From the NCBI GenBank assembly GCA_021463515.1, contig JAJTYZ010000057.1, positions 1 to 33,379 on the forward strand: 33,379 nt of DNA. The letters are read 5' to 3'. Each line of letters opens with the position of its first letter. Position 1 is the stretch's first letter. The position numbers and the translations under genes are program-made. Below, piece after piece: positions 15,121 to 24,278 of this stretch. This DNA is from Chthoniobacterales bacterium. Lineage in GTDB: Bacteria > Verrucomicrobiota > Verrucomicrobiia > Chthoniobacterales > JACTMZ01. The notes under the pieces are model-generated. The model made no database searches, was not told where the DNA came from, and was given only the letters and a program-made list of their open reading frames with translations.

Positions 15121-15999
15121 ATGCACAATAACACCCTTAAAATCGGTTTGCCCTCCGGCAGCCTCATGGAGCAAACCCTGACATTATTTGCCAAGGCAGG
15201 TTTCCATGTGACAGGAGCGCGTCGTTCTTATCGCCCTACGGTAGATGATCCAGAGTTGATCGTTCATTTGCTGCGTGCGCAGGAGATCAGCCGCTATGTG
15301 GAGCAGGGGTTTCTTGATTGCGGAATTACCGGGCGCGATTGGGTGGCGGAAAACGGTTCGGATGTGGCCTCGCTTTGTGATCTTCCGTATAGCAAAGCTA
15401 CTTCGTCGCCCACGCGTTGGGTGGTTGTGGTGCCGGAAGATTCCCCAATCCGCACTGTGGAGGATCTCGCCGGCAAACGTGTGGCCACGGAGGCTGTGGG
15501 GCTGACACGAGAGTTTTTTCGTCGGCGCGGCGTGGAGACCGAAGTGGAATTTAGCTGGGGTGCAACGGAGGTTAAAGTTCCCGATTTGGTAGATGCCATC
15601 GTAGATATCACCGAGACAGGCTCCTCACTTAAAGCCAACAAACTCCGCATTCTCGAAACCATCATGGAGTCTTATCCGGTGTTCATTTCCAATCGCGAGG
15701 CGTACTCCGACGAATGGAAACGTGGGAAGATGGACCGCGTGTTGCTGTTGCTTCAAGGGGCGTTGGCGGCACGCGATAAGGTCGGACTAAAAATGAATCT
15801 TCCCGAAGCTCACATTGAGAATTTGCTTGAGCAATTGCCCTCTCTTCGGAATCCTACGATTTCACCTTTGGCTCACGATGGCTGGGTTGCTATCGAAACA
15901 GTCATCGATGAGAAGGTTGTCCGCGAAATTATCCCGAAGCTTAAAGCACTCGGGGCCGAGGGCATCATAGAGTATCCTCTAAACAAACTGGTTTATTAA
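15121..15999 (+). CDS. hisG: ATP phosphoribosyltransferase, long form
   Basis: A 292-residue HisG catalysing the first step of histidine biosynthesis. '[20 protein letters not shown]' and '[13 protein letters not shown]' identify the catalytic domain. 'VVDATEDxxGxS' is represented by '[19 protein letters not shown]', which binds PRPP. Residues about 210-292 form the ACT-like regulatory domain ('[19 protein letters not shown]'), so this is the long, hexameric, histidine-inhibited type that needs no HisZ. No other his gene is in the window. There is no Shine-Dalgarno sequence; a T-rich run directly precedes the ATG. Confidence 0.95.
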   Translation: MHNNTLKIGLPSGSLMEQTLTLFAKAGFHVTGARRSYRPTVDDPELIVHLLRAQEISRYVEQGFLDCGITGRDWVAENGSDVASLCDLPYSKATSSPTRWVVVVPEDSPIRTVEDLAGKRVATEAVGLTREFFRRRGVETEVEFSWGATEVKVPDLVDAIVDITETGSSLKANKLRILETIMESYPVFISNREAYSDEWKRGKMDRVLLLLQGALAARDKVGLKMNLPEAHIENLLEQLPSLRNPTISPLAHDGWVAIETVIDEKVVREIIPKLKALGAEGIIEYPLNKLVY

Positions 16000-16007
16000 C
16001 GTACAGC

Positions 16008-16112
16008 ATGGGTTCGATTAAAAAACGGCGGAAGGCGAAAATCGCCAAGCACAAGCGTCGCAAGCGCATGAAGCTTAATCGCCACAAGAAGCGTTTGCGC
16101 TACAAGAGCTAG
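16008..16112 (+). CDS. AURKAIP1/COX24-domain mini-protein, probable small ribosomal protein
   Basis: A 34-residue, extremely basic protein: 'MGSIKKRRKAKIAKHKRRKR' followed by 14 more residues ending 'RLRYKS'. The opening 'MGS-KKRRK' and the spaced Lys/Arg/His pattern match the AURKAIP1/COX24 domain. Its mitochondrial form is ribosomal protein mS38 and a short mycobacterial form is bS22. It therefore likely binds 16S rRNA in the small subunit. It begins eight bases after hisG and is 16 bases before the TPR gene. The family call rests on composition and the N-terminal motif, so a search is needed to confirm it. Confidence 0.72.
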   Translation: MGSIKKRRKAKIAKHKRRKRMKLNRHKKRLRYKS

Positions 16113-16128
16113 GGGCTATTGTAAGCCC
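16113..16128 (+). promoter_or_regulatory. Hairpin directly before the TPR gene start
   Basis: GGGCT-ATTGTA-AGCCC forms a five-base-pair stem that ends immediately before the ATG at 16129 and includes the only purine-rich segment (AGGGG) that could bind the ribosome. It could hide the ribosome site. It is too short to be a strong terminator and has no T-run. Confidence 0.3.
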
Positions 16129-17862
16129 ATGTTCGTGCGTCTCCGGTTGCGTTTTGTCGCCGCCCGATTCGCGCTTGCGTGCGCCTTCATTATTCCCGCA
16201 CCGCAGGCGTACGCTCTGGCGTGCGATGCCGGATTGCCTGCCGATCCCGTCAGGCGAACGACGAGCGTACTGACATCCGCCGCCGACCGTCGTGTCGAAG
16301 CGATGGCGCATGTCGCTGCGGGTTCGCTTGCGGAAGATGATGGGCCGGATGATGCGCTGCTTCATTATCAACGTGCCCTCGATCTCGATCCCTCGAACGC
16401 GCCTCTTGCGCGGCAGGTGGCGGGTATTCTCCTGCGCCGAGGCGAAGCACCCGAGGCATTGTCGGTGTTGAAAGATGCTTACAAGCACAATCCAAATTCC
16501 GGAGAATTAGCCCTCCAAATAGCCGGGGTTTACGTGGTGAGTTTGCGAAAATTTGATTTGGCAGCGCGTTATGCCACGCAAGCTCTCAAGTTGGCACCCG
16601 ATCTCATCGAGACATATCAGCTGCTTTATACCATTCGACGGGCAACCGGCCAGTTGGCGGATGCCGAGGCATTATTGCGCCAGGCGGCTGCGAGGCCCAC
16701 GAAGCAGGCGAAGTTTTGGGCGGGATTGGGAGATCTCTATTTGCGGCAAGTTCTCGCTGCAGAGGATGCCGATATTAAACACGCCACCGATGTAGCGCTG
16801 ACACATTACCGACATGCGGTGAAGTTAGCCCAACAGGATGCGGCGGTGTTATTGCGTGCGCTGAATTTCTTTTCGTCCTCCGGATACTTTGAGGATGCCA
16901 TTTCCTGCGCGCGTCGCCTCTTGGTTTTGGATCCCTCGGATACCGTTTCGCGGGAGAAATTGGCATTAGCCTTAGCATCGCTTAAATACGATGACGAAGC
17001 TTACAAGGAGCTAGAGATCGTGGTGGCAGAAAATCCTGCCAGCTTAGCGGCCTATCGTATGCAGGGAGAAATTCTTTTGCGCCGTGGAGATAATGCCGGA
17101 GCGGCGGACAAATTTGAAAAGGCACTCGTTTTGCACGATGAAGACCCGCGGCTTTATCTCGAATTGGTAGATTTGTGTCTTAAAAGCGGCGACATCGCCC
17201 GTGCCACGCGATGGCTCGGCGAAGCGCGGATGAAATTTAATCGCCTCCCGCAAATGCCCTATTACGAAGGGCAATTGCTTGGTCAACTCCAACGCTGGCG
17301 GGAGGCTCTCCATGCCTTTAACCTGGCCGCCGACCTTGCCGCGAAATATCAGCCATCATTCCTTACGCCGGAGTTTCATTTTCAGCATGGCATGATGGCC
17401 GAGCGGGCGGGTGATCACGCGGAAGCTGCTCGCTATCTGCAGGCGTGTCTTGCTCTTGATCCGAATTATACCGAAGCTCTCAATTACCTTGGATACATGT
17501 GGGCGGAGCGCGGAGAAAACCTTGCTTTGGCGGAGGAATACATTCGCCGCGCCTTGCAAAACGATCCCAGCAATCCCGCATTTCTCGATAGCCTTGGTTG
17601 GGTGTTGCATCAACAAGGGCGTTATCTCGAAGCACTCCCGCTGCTGGAGCAAGCGGCGCGGGCGCTTATGCAACCGGATGCCACCATCGAAGAACATCTT
17701 GGGGATGTGCTGGAAAAACTCGGGCGCAAACAAGAAGCACTCAAAGCTTGGGAACGCGCCTCAACACTCGAAGGCGCTTCACCAAGATTACCAGCAAAAC
17801 TTCAGTCCGTCAGTCGCAGTCTCGCTTCTTCATCCACCGAAGAAAAAGCCGTGAAGCCCTAG
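16129..17862 (+). CDS. Exported TPR-repeat protein
   Basis: A 577-residue protein beginning with a basic, then hydrophobic segment ('FALACAFIIPAPQAYALA') that looks like a signal peptide. From about residue 60 to the end it consists of tetratricopeptide repeats. Clear units include 'ALLHYQRALDLDPSNAPLARQ', 'AARYATQALKLAPD' and 'AEEYIRRALQNDPSNPAFLDSLGW'. TPR solenoids mount protein-protein contacts; in an exported protein they often assist envelope assembly or secretion. No enzymatic domain is seen. The gene is convergent with hemW, 14 bases apart. The specific role is unknown. Confidence 0.85.
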   Translation: MFVRLRLRFVAARFALACAFIIPAPQAYALACDAGLPADPVRRTTSVLTSAADRRVEAMAHVAAGSLAEDDGPDDALLHYQRALDLDPSNAPLARQVAGILLRRGEAPEALSVLKDAYKHNPNSGELALQIAGVYVVSLRKFDLAARYATQALKLAPDLIETYQLLYTIRRATGQLADAEALLRQAAARPTKQAKFWAGLGDLYLRQVLAAEDADIKHATDVALTHYRHAVKLAQQDAAVLLRALNFFSSSGYFEDAISCARRLLVLDPSDTVSREKLALALASLKYDDEAYKELEIVVAENPASLAAYRMQGEILLRRGDNAGAADKFEKALVLHDEDPRLYLELVDLCLKSGDIARATRWLGEARMKFNRLPQMPYYEGQLLGQLQRWREALHAFNLAADLAAKYQPSFLTPEFHFQHGMMAERAGDHAEAARYLQACLALDPNYTEALNYLGYMWAERGENLALAEEYIRRALQNDPSNPAFLDSLGWVLHQQGRYLEALPLLEQAARALMQPDATIEEHLGDVLEKLGRKQEALKAWERASTLEGASPRLPAKLQSVSRSLASSSTEEKAVKP

Positions 17863-17876
17863 CCCCCAAGTTGCAC

Positions 17877-18980
17877 TCACTCCATGAGAGCCGATGCAAT
17901 TTCATCGGCGAGAAGACGTCCGCGTGAGGTGAGGCATAGGCGCGATCCGTTCTGCTCAAGCAAACCTTCCGCACAAAGTTGTGCAACCAAGTCTGGATGT
18001 GCCGCGAGGAGATTTCCCGGAAGTCCAACATTCATCCGCAGACCAAAAGCAATTTTTTCTGCAACGCGTATTTTCGACGTGAGAAGCTCTTCATTTCGCA
18101 GCGGACGAACGCCGGCGTTGATGGCACGAACATAGGCTGCTGTATCGGGAACATTTTGCCAGCGACGCTCGCCGAGGGTGGACCATGCACTGGGGCCAAG
18201 GCCGAGATAATCACCCCCCTCCCAATACGCCATGTTGTGACGACACGCGTAACCTGCGCGGGCGTAATTTGAGATTTCATATTGTGCATAGCCGCCCTCA
18301 GCAAGCCATGCTGCACCACACTCAAAAAATGCCGCATCATTTTCCACATCTTCCCGAAACTCGCCTTTGACTTTTCGCCGAAAAAAATCGGTGTCCTCTT
18401 CGTAGGTGAGACAATAAGCGGAAATATGCTCGGGCTCGAGTGCTATGGTCTCGCGAATACTTTCTTCCCATTGCCTCAGTGTTTGCTCAGGGATGCCGTA
18501 GATAAGATCGAGATTGATATTGGTAAATCCGACCTCGCGTAAAATCTGAAAGGACGTGCGTACCTGAGAGGCGTCATGAACACGCCCGAGAGTTTCGAGA
18601 AGTGCCGCATCCCACGTTTGCACGCCCATACTCACGCGGTTAATGCCGTGGTTGCGCAGGAGAGCGGCTTTTCGTGACGTGACGGTTGCCGGATTCATTT
18701 CGAGGGTGAACTCTTCGATACCTGAAAAATCGAGATGTGCCTTGAGTCCGAAAAAAAGTCGCTCTAGTTGACTGACAGAAAGTGCGGAGGGCGTACCTCC
18801 TCCAATGAAAATAGTTCGCGGCATCGCGTTGTGCCCGAAAAGTTCTGCCTCACGAACAATGGCATCCACTAAAGGGTCTGCTTTTCCCGGGCCGGCAATT
18901 TCTTTGTAAAAGCTGCAATACGGGCAGATTTGCAGACAAAACGGAATATGGATGTAGAGATGCTGCACGCAGTGCATCAC
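17877..18980 (-). CDS. hemW: Radical SAM protein HemW (HemN-like)
   Basis: A 367-residue radical SAM enzyme. The cluster motif is 'FCLQICPYC' (CX3CX2C) in 'LYIHIPFC', followed by 'FIGGGTPSAL' for SAM contact. The C-terminal HemN-type region follows ('NMAYWEGGDYLGLGPSAWS'). HemW is thought to insert haem into target proteins, and most annotated short HemN homologues belong here. The start is GTG at 18980, immediately followed by ATG, inside the aroB stop (GTGA overlap). It is the last gene of the ppgK-aroB-hemW operon. Annotation as an oxygen-independent coproporphyrinogen oxidase would be less likely. Confidence 0.9.
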   Translation of the reverse strand: MMHCVQHLYIHIPFCLQICPYCSFYKEIAGPGKADPLVDAIVREAELFGHNAMPRTIFIGGGTPSALSVSQLERLFFGLKAHLDFSGIEEFTLEMNPATVTSRKAALLRNHGINRVSMGVQTWDAALLETLGRVHDASQVRTSFQILREVGFTNINLDLIYGIPEQTLRQWEESIRETIALEPEHISAYCLTYEEDTDFFRRKVKGEFREDVENDAAFFECGAAWLAEGGYAQYEISNYARAGYACRHNMAYWEGGDYLGLGPSAWSTLGERRWQNVPDTAAYVRAINAGVRPLRNEELLTSKIRVAEKIAFGLRMNVGLPGNLLAAHPDLVAQLCAEGLLEQNGSRLCLTSRGRLLADEIASALME

Positions 18981-20065
18981 GGGCGGAGCGAGTCTACCGC
19001 TATGCGAAGATCATCTTCCGTCACATCTTTGACGACACGCGCCGTACCAAGTTGGGAGCTGACGACAAAACGGATATTACCTCCGTCAAATTTCTTATCA
19101 TGCCGCGTTGCTGCAAGAATAGTGTCCGCATCGAGATTTTCCGGCAGCCGTAAAGGCAGACCATAGGCAAGCAGTTTCTCGCGAACCCGCTGGGCATCGG
19201 ATGCAGGAAGCCCGTATTTTCGCTGTGAAATTTCCAAGGCAGCACACATGCCGAGGCTAATGGCTTCGCCGTGAAGCAGGGTGCCATAACCCGCAACATT
19301 TTCGATGGCATGGCCAATGGTATGCCCAAAATTAAGCAGGGCACGTTGCCCGGTGCGTTCCATTTCGTCTTCCTTCACAATGGTTGCTTTAATGGCGATA
19401 TTGTGGGCGATGACGGAAGAAAGTGAACTTCGTGGCTGGCTGGGTTTTAAAGTATCGAGCAATGCGGCGTCCCGAATGACGGCGTGTTTAATGACTTCGG
19501 CAAATCCTTCGCGGTATTCGCGATCGGGAAGGGTTTCGAGTGTGGTGGTGTCGGCGAGTACGAGACGTGGTTGATGAAAGGAACCAATGAGATTTTTTCC
19601 CGCCCGTGCGTTGACCCCCGTTTTCCCGCCGATGGAACTATCCACCTGCGCTACGATGGTGGTGGGAATTTGAACCAAAGGAATCCCCCGCAGGAAAATG
19701 GCGGCAACAAACCCTGCAAGATCGCCAACAACACCACCGCCAAGGGCCACAAGGAAGCTTCCTCGATCCAATCCGGCACTCAGCAGACGATTCACCACAT
19801 TTTCTGCGGTGGCCATGGACTTCGATGTTTCCCCTGCAGGAACTGCGAGCAGATGAGCATCGTAACCCCCAGCAGTAATCGAATCCATGACAACAGAGCC
19901 GTGAAGACGTCCGACAGTTTCATCGGTAATGACGGCGCAACGTCCGCTTATTTTTTCGTCGGCGCAAAACTCGCCGGTGCGTGCAAGAAGACCGGTGCCG
20001 ACCAACACGCGGTAGCTGTTGCTTGGAAGAGCGACAGGAATTTCGAGGAAGTGATCGTTGTTCAC
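18977..20065 (-). CDS. aroB: 3-dehydroquinate synthase
   Basis: A 362-residue enzyme making 3-dehydroquinate from DAHP, the second step of the shikimate pathway. NAD- and zinc-binding landmarks are present: '[19 protein letters not shown]', '[19 protein letters not shown]', '[11 protein letters not shown]' and the metal-binding '[12 protein letters not shown]'. It starts at GTG within the stop of the ROK kinase gene and its stop overlaps the start of hemW. Expression is therefore coupled across three functionally unrelated genes. No irregularity is seen. Confidence 0.96.
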   Translation of the reverse strand: MNNDHFLEIPVALPSNSYRVLVGTGLLARTGEFCADEKISGRCAVITDETVGRLHGSVVMDSITAGGYDAHLLAVPAGETSKSMATAENVVNRLLSAGLDRGSFLVALGGGVVGDLAGFVAAIFLRGIPLVQIPTTIVAQVDSSIGGKTGVNARAGKNLIGSFHQPRLVLADTTTLETLPDREYREGFAEVIKHAVIRDAALLDTLKPSQPRSSLSSVIAHNIAIKATIVKEDEMERTGQRALLNFGHTIGHAIENVAGYGTLLHGEAISLGMCAALEISQRKYGLPASDAQRVREKLLAYGLPLRLPENLDADTILAATRHDKKFDGGNIRFVVSSQLGTARVVKDVTEDDLRIAVDSLRP

Positions 20066-20811
20066 GTGAGAGTTTGAGAAGCAAAGAGGGCAGCACCGAC
20101 AATGCCCGCGTGATTTTGAAGTTGGGCTGCGACGACGGGGGTTTTTGCCATTTCTTGAACGACAGGAAGAAATTTGTCGCCTTTGCTGCTCACGCCTCCG
20201 CCGATAATTATGAGGTCGGGGCTGAGGAGTGCCGCATAACAGGCGACAACTTCACCCACACGTTGCCCCCAGTCTTTCCAATTGAGATTTTTTTCATCGC
20301 GAACGCGCCCCGAAGCCCGTTCTTCCGCTTCTTTGCCCCGCACCTCCATGTGGCCGAGTTCGGTGTTGGGTAGAAGCTTTCCATCGAGAAATAAAGCACT
20401 CCCAATGCCCGTGCCCAGCGTAAGCATAAGCACTGTCCCACGTATGCCGCGTCCCGCGCCGTAGCGCATTTCCGCAATCCCCGCCGCATCGGCATCGTTG
20501 AGCACAGCAACAGGACGTCCCAATCGAGCGGTAAAAAGTGTCGCTGCTTCGAAATCAATCCAACCGGCATCCATATTCGCGGCAGTGAGCGTGCGGCCAT
20601 TTTTAATAACCCCAGGAAATGTAATGCCCACGCAGCCCTTGGCCTGCGGAAATTTAGCGACCAATTCTAAAATCACGCTTGCCACAGCATCGGGGCGCGA
20701 AGGCGAGGGCGTCACGATGCGCTCACGCTCGGTGAGTAGCTCCCCTGTTGCAAGATTTACCGGGGCACCTTTGATTCCCGAGCCGCCAATATCTATGCCA
20801 AGCGGTGTCAT
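20062..20811 (-). CDS. ppgK: ROK-family kinase, polyphosphate glucokinase-like
   Basis: A 249-residue ROK kinase. The phosphate-binding N-terminus '[16 protein letters not shown]' is followed by '[11 protein letters not shown]' and '[25 protein letters not shown]', which fit polyphosphate/ATP glucokinases better than other ROK enzymes. The typical ROK zinc cysteine cluster is absent, as is usual for PPGK. It would make glucose-6-phosphate, feeding zwf and glycolysis. ATG at 20811 is chosen; ATG at 20841 in the same frame would add ten residues. A weak TTGCCA/TTTCTA pair lies just before 20841. It is the first gene of the ppgK-aroB-hemW operon. Confidence 0.82.
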   Translation of the reverse strand: MTPLGIDIGGSGIKGAPVNLATGELLTERERIVTPSPSRPDAVASVILELVAKFPQAKGCVGITFPGVIKNGRTLTAANMDAGWIDFEAATLFTARLGRPVAVLNDADAAGIAEMRYGAGRGIRGTVLMLTLGTGIGSALFLDGKLLPNTELGHMEVRGKEAEERASGRVRDEKNLNWKDWGQRVGEVVACYAALLSPDLIIIGGGVSSKGDKFLPVVQEMAKTPVVAAQLQNHAGIVGAALFASQTLT

Positions 20812-20907
20812 AATTTCCGATTGCACCTTACTCGCCACCATCGGACAAGGTAGAAAATTTACGGGTTTCCGCTTGGCAACGGAGCGTCATGCGCCGTAAA
20901 TGCCACG

Positions 20908-21624
20908 ATGCCTGTGAGGGTTGATTTTCACGTGCATTCATTTTTTTCGATGGATGGCGTTAGTAGTCCGGAAGACATTATTATCGCTGCCAAACGTGCG
21001 GGGCTTCATGCTTTAGCAATCACGGACCACAATACATGTGAGGCCGTGGATTATATGATAGAGCGTGGGCTCATGCGTGCGGATGGTTTGCCAGTGGAGG
21101 GATTTCTTGTGATTCCGGGGGTCGAAGTGACGACATCGGACGGCCATTTATTGTGTCTGGGGTGCCAACTTTCTCCGACGCTTAAAGGCCGAGCGGCGGT
21201 GGAAGTTTGCCGCCTCGCGCAGGAAGCAGGCGGCATGTGTATCGCACCGCATCCGTATGACTTATTTCGTGCGGGCATCCGCGAAAACGTGTTGGACACC
21301 CTCCCGCTCGATGGGCTGGAGGTTTTCAATGCCGCCATCACCTTCAAGCGACACAATCGAAAAGCTTATGACTATGCGCAGAGGCGTGGATTACCCATGA
21401 CGGCAGGAAGCGATGCGCACCATGCGGATGCTGTGGGAGTGGCAAGTACGATTGTAGAAACCGAGGACTTTTCCGTGCGAGGCGTCTTGACGGCTATGAA
21501 AATGCGAACGGAACTTGCGCAGCGTTATTTGAGTAAACGCCAGACAATTCGCAAAACGTGGAATAATTGGTTCCGCCTGCGAAGCCGTACGCGAGCGGCT
21601 CGTGCGATGAAAAAGCAGGCGTAG
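20908..21624 (+). CDS. PHP-domain metal-dependent phosphoesterase
   Basis: A 238-residue protein whose PHP motifs are easily read: 'DFHVHSFFSMDG' (motif I), 'ITDHNTCEA' (motif II), 'PGVEVTTSDGHLLCLG' and 'IAPHPYD' (motif III). 'TAGSDAHHADAVG' (motif IV) completes the trinuclear metal site. Such stand-alone proteins hydrolyse phosphoesters; some degrade nucleoside 3',5'-bisphosphates or short oligonucleotides. It is divergent from ppgK with about 96 bases between the starts. The last 25 residues are basic ('RLRSRTRAARAMKKQA'), which could favour nucleic-acid contact. The substrate is not predictable. Confidence 0.88.
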   Translation: MPVRVDFHVHSFFSMDGVSSPEDIIIAAKRAGLHALAITDHNTCEAVDYMIERGLMRADGLPVEGFLVIPGVEVTTSDGHLLCLGCQLSPTLKGRAAVEVCRLAQEAGGMCIAPHPYDLFRAGIRENVLDTLPLDGLEVFNAAITFKRHNRKAYDYAQRRGLPMTAGSDAHHADAVGVASTIVETEDFSVRGVLTAMKMRTELAQRYLSKRQTIRKTWNNWFRLRSRTRAARAMKKQA

Positions 21625-21730
21625 AAGAAATTGAAGATGTGGGAAAAAGTCGCCTGACGCATTTCTTTGCCACCTTCCATGCTTGAGCCGACGTGTAAAC
21701 TCCGCCACTCTGCAGATCGCTTCGCTTGCC

Positions 21731-22810
21731 ATGCCACTTCTCGAATATATTTTCCAACGATTACGCCGTCACCCCAAGCGCATCGTGTTTCCTGAAGGTG
21801 AAAACTCCTGCGTCCTGCGTGCAGGGCGGCGCTTTTACGAATTAGGACTTGGGGTGCCCATTCTTCTCGGACGTAAAGCGGTGATCGAAAAAATCGCCAA
21901 CAAGGAAGGAATCCCCTTCGACCATTTTGGCGTCATCAATCCCGAAACATCCTCCGATTTACCGGATTTCTGCCGATTTCTGGAAACGCTCGATCGCTAT
22001 AAAAACTTCGGACTTTCCGATACACGCACCATTTTACTGAATCCGAATTATTTCGCGGCGATGATGGTACAGTATGGGCGTGCCGATGGTGTGGTGGGAG
22101 GTGTGGAGTCGCCGACAAATGCGTTTTTACGTCCGTTGTTGCGCTTGGTGAAACCCACGGGAGTAGGGCATTTAGTGAGCAGTTGCCTCGTGGTGGATAC
22201 GCGACGCCCGGATATTGGGAGTGACGGGATTTTGATTTTAGCGGATTGCGGAGTGATTCCCACGCCGGATGTTGAGCAGCTGGCGGAAATTTCCATGCAA
22301 GCGGCGCATTTATGCCGCCAGTTAACCAGCGACACTCCGCGTGTGGCGTTGTTGAGTTATTTTACCAAAGGCAGCACAGGTGTCACGGGTGCAGGGAAAT
22401 TAGCGGCGGCAGCCGCTCTTGCCAAACAGCACTGTCTTACACAACACCTCGACGTTGAAGTGGATGGCGAGCTTGAAGTGGATGTGGCACTTCTCCCTGC
22501 GGTGGCACGCGCCAAGGCTGTCCAAAGTACGGTTGCGGGTCGTGCCAATGTCCTTGTTTTTCCCGATCTCAACAGCGGAAGCATTGCGGGAAAACTTACC
22601 GAAATTCTGGGCGCACGCACCTACGGCCAGATTCTCACCGGACTTTCCAAACCCGCTGCCGTTGTTTCGTGTGCCGATGGCGTGGAATCTCTCACGACGG
22701 TGGCAGCGATTGTTGGATTGCAGGCCATTGAAATGCGTCGCCTACAAGAAATGGCGGAGGAAGAAAAACGCAAACGCGATGCGGCGAGTGTTGGGTCTGT
22801 TCCTTGGTGA
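21731..22810 (+). CDS. pta: Phosphate acetyltransferase-like enzyme (PTA/PTB domain)
   Basis: A 359-residue protein covering the full PTA/PTB acyltransferase domain. Readable family segments are 'RIVFPEGENSCVLRAG', 'GRADGVVGGVESPT', 'SYFTKGSTG', 'DGELEVDVALLPAVARAKA' and 'GRANVLVFPDLNSGSIAGKL'. It should interconvert acetyl-CoA and acetyl phosphate. It is the short form without the N-terminal DRTGG/regulatory domain. No acetate kinase gene is adjacent, so a phosphate butyryltransferase-type substrate is possible. ATG at 21731 is chosen; the frame is open to 21683, but that part has no family text. It converges on the amidase gene, 19 bases away. Confidence 0.85.
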   Translation: MPLLEYIFQRLRRHPKRIVFPEGENSCVLRAGRRFYELGLGVPILLGRKAVIEKIANKEGIPFDHFGVINPETSSDLPDFCRFLETLDRYKNFGLSDTRTILLNPNYFAAMMVQYGRADGVVGGVESPTNAFLRPLLRLVKPTGVGHLVSSCLVVDTRRPDIGSDGILILADCGVIPTPDVEQLAEISMQAAHLCRQLTSDTPRVALLSYFTKGSTGVTGAGKLAAAAALAKQHCLTQHLDVEVDGELEVDVALLPAVARAKAVQSTVAGRANVLVFPDLNSGSIAGKLTEILGARTYGQILTGLSKPAAVVSCADGVESLTTVAAIVGLQAIEMRRLQEMAEEEKRKRDAASVGSVPW

Positions 22811-22829
22811 GCTTTTTATTTTCGGCATG

Positions 22830-24278
22830 TCACCACGTTTCACCGATGACAGGGCCGCGGTCGGATGGAAAAAGTTCAAATCCTTTTTCCACATTGCGCA
22901 GGGGCACCACACCGCGCCAGCCGGTCAGCCCGGGAAAGGGCGGGAGTGGATCGGGCCATTCACTCTGCTGCATCGAAGTACCGGAACCATGATCTTCCGC
23001 TCGTGCATCTTCTTCTCGTGCAGCGATGGCTTCGAGTTGCACCCAACCCGGCGGATTAAACTCGAGGCGAAAAGGCGGCATTTCTTCATTGAGTGGTGCT
23101 GCTAATAAACTGCGCCATCCGACTAAAGCTCCAAGCCCCGTATAAAAGTTGGCACTAATTCCCGCCAATAATCCATGGTCTCCCACCACACCTTCCTGAC
23201 GTCGCTCCGCCAGATAATTGGCTAACAAACGAGGTGGTTTTTTGGTCGAGGAAAGCTTCGCAAATTCGATGATGCCACCCGCGATGGCTTTGGCGAGTTG
23301 TTCACGCCATTCGACAGAATTGAGCAACCGCGCATCGCGTGGATTGCTTAAAAACCCACATTCCACCAGCACCGCAGGTGTTGTCGCACGACGTAAAACC
23401 GCAAATCGCGCTCGCTTTACTCCACGATCCATCATCGTCACATGACCCAGCATGGAATGTTGAATGGCAGTCGCCAGGGTGTGACTTGCATGATCTTTCG
23501 TGTGCCCTAATTCGTTAGAAAAATTCCGTCGCTCTAAAAAGTTATCATTGCTATTTGGTGCGCCACGGGGAGTGAGCGAGTAAACTTCAAGCCCCGTTGC
23601 TGGTGAAAAACGTTGGCCCGAATCGTTGCAATGAATGCTCACAAAGATGGTTCCCGGGTCTTCGCGTTGAAGCCGTGTGGCGGCTGCCGGACGACCTTCC
23701 AGCGGAATGAAGTTGTCGCCTTTGCGCGTAATGAGTACGCGAAGCCCGGCAGCCTTCAAATACACACGCACCCGTCGGGCAATGTCGAGATTGTAGTTTT
23801 TTTCCGAGCCGCTGCGATTGACGGCACCGCGATCATGGCCGCCATGCCCCGGGTCGAGAACCACCGTGCGAAATGGTTGAAGCTGCGGAATCCGTTGGGG
23901 ACGCATCAAGGGATCAATCGTTTTCGATAAATCCATGCGTGAAATGTACATTGTCCCTGCAAAATATAGTGGCGGGAAGGAGAGCCAATGTTTCACGCGG
24001 TCTATCCGCGCTTCCCGTGAGCCCCCGGTAAACTCCATAATCCGTCCTTCCGAAATCAGCACCATTCCGCGTTCTCCACGTGGCATGAGGCGCATCCCAT
24101 AAAACTGCGCCACTTGCGAAAGCGGCACGTAATCACGCCCGCCAAGTCGCTGAATCCTCCACGTCGCCGCAGCACATTCGCTTTCTAAAAAAAGCACGGC
24201 AACAATCACCAAGAACAAAATTGGTATTCCTCGTGACAATCCGCATCGCCCCATAATTTTTCGATTTCTACCCATCAA
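22830..24278 (-). CDS. N-acetylmuramoyl-L-alanine amidase (Amidase_3)
   Basis: A 482-residue exported peptidoglycan hydrolase. An N-terminal hydrophobic segment ('GIPILFLVIVAVLFLESECAAA') is a signal or anchor. Residues about 40-125 resemble a copper-amine-oxidase-N/AMIN-type wall-targeting domain ('YVPLSQVAQFYGM'). The zinc amidase domain (about 135-345) has His145 ('DPGHGG'), Glu159 ('SEKNYNLD'), His216 ('SIHCND') and Glu306 ('VECGFLSN'). About 135 further residues follow, rich in Pro, Gly and Trp, that I do not recognise. It cuts the bond between MurNAc and the stem peptide. The ATG overlaps the stop of the TVP38 gene by four bases. Confidence 0.9.
   Translation of the reverse strand: MMGRNRKIMGRCGLSRGIPILFLVIVAVLFLESECAAATWRIQRLGGRDYVPLSQVAQFYGMRLMPRGERGMVLISEGRIMEFTGGSREARIDRVKHWLSFPPLYFAGTMYISRMDLSKTIDPLMRPQRIPQLQPFRTVVLDPGHGGHDRGAVNRSGSEKNYNLDIARRVRVYLKAAGLRVLITRKGDNFIPLEGRPAAATRLQREDPGTIFVSIHCNDSGQRFSPATGLEVYSLTPRGAPNSNDNFLERRNFSNELGHTKDHASHTLATAIQHSMLGHVTMMDRGVKRARFAVLRRATTPAVLVECGFLSNPRDARLLNSVEWREQLAKAIAGGIIEFAKLSSTKKPPRLLANYLAERRQEGVVGDHGLLAGISANFYTGLGALVGWRSLLAAPLNEEMPPFRLEFNPPGWVQLEAIAAREEDARAEDHGSGTSMQQSEWPDPLPPFPGLTGWRGVVPLRNVEKGFELFPSDRGPVIGETW

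Noticed and set aside
19484-20077. 197-residue plus-strand frame opposite aroB
   Set aside because: aroB is unmistakable on the other strand; this frame has no motif and ends arbitrarily.
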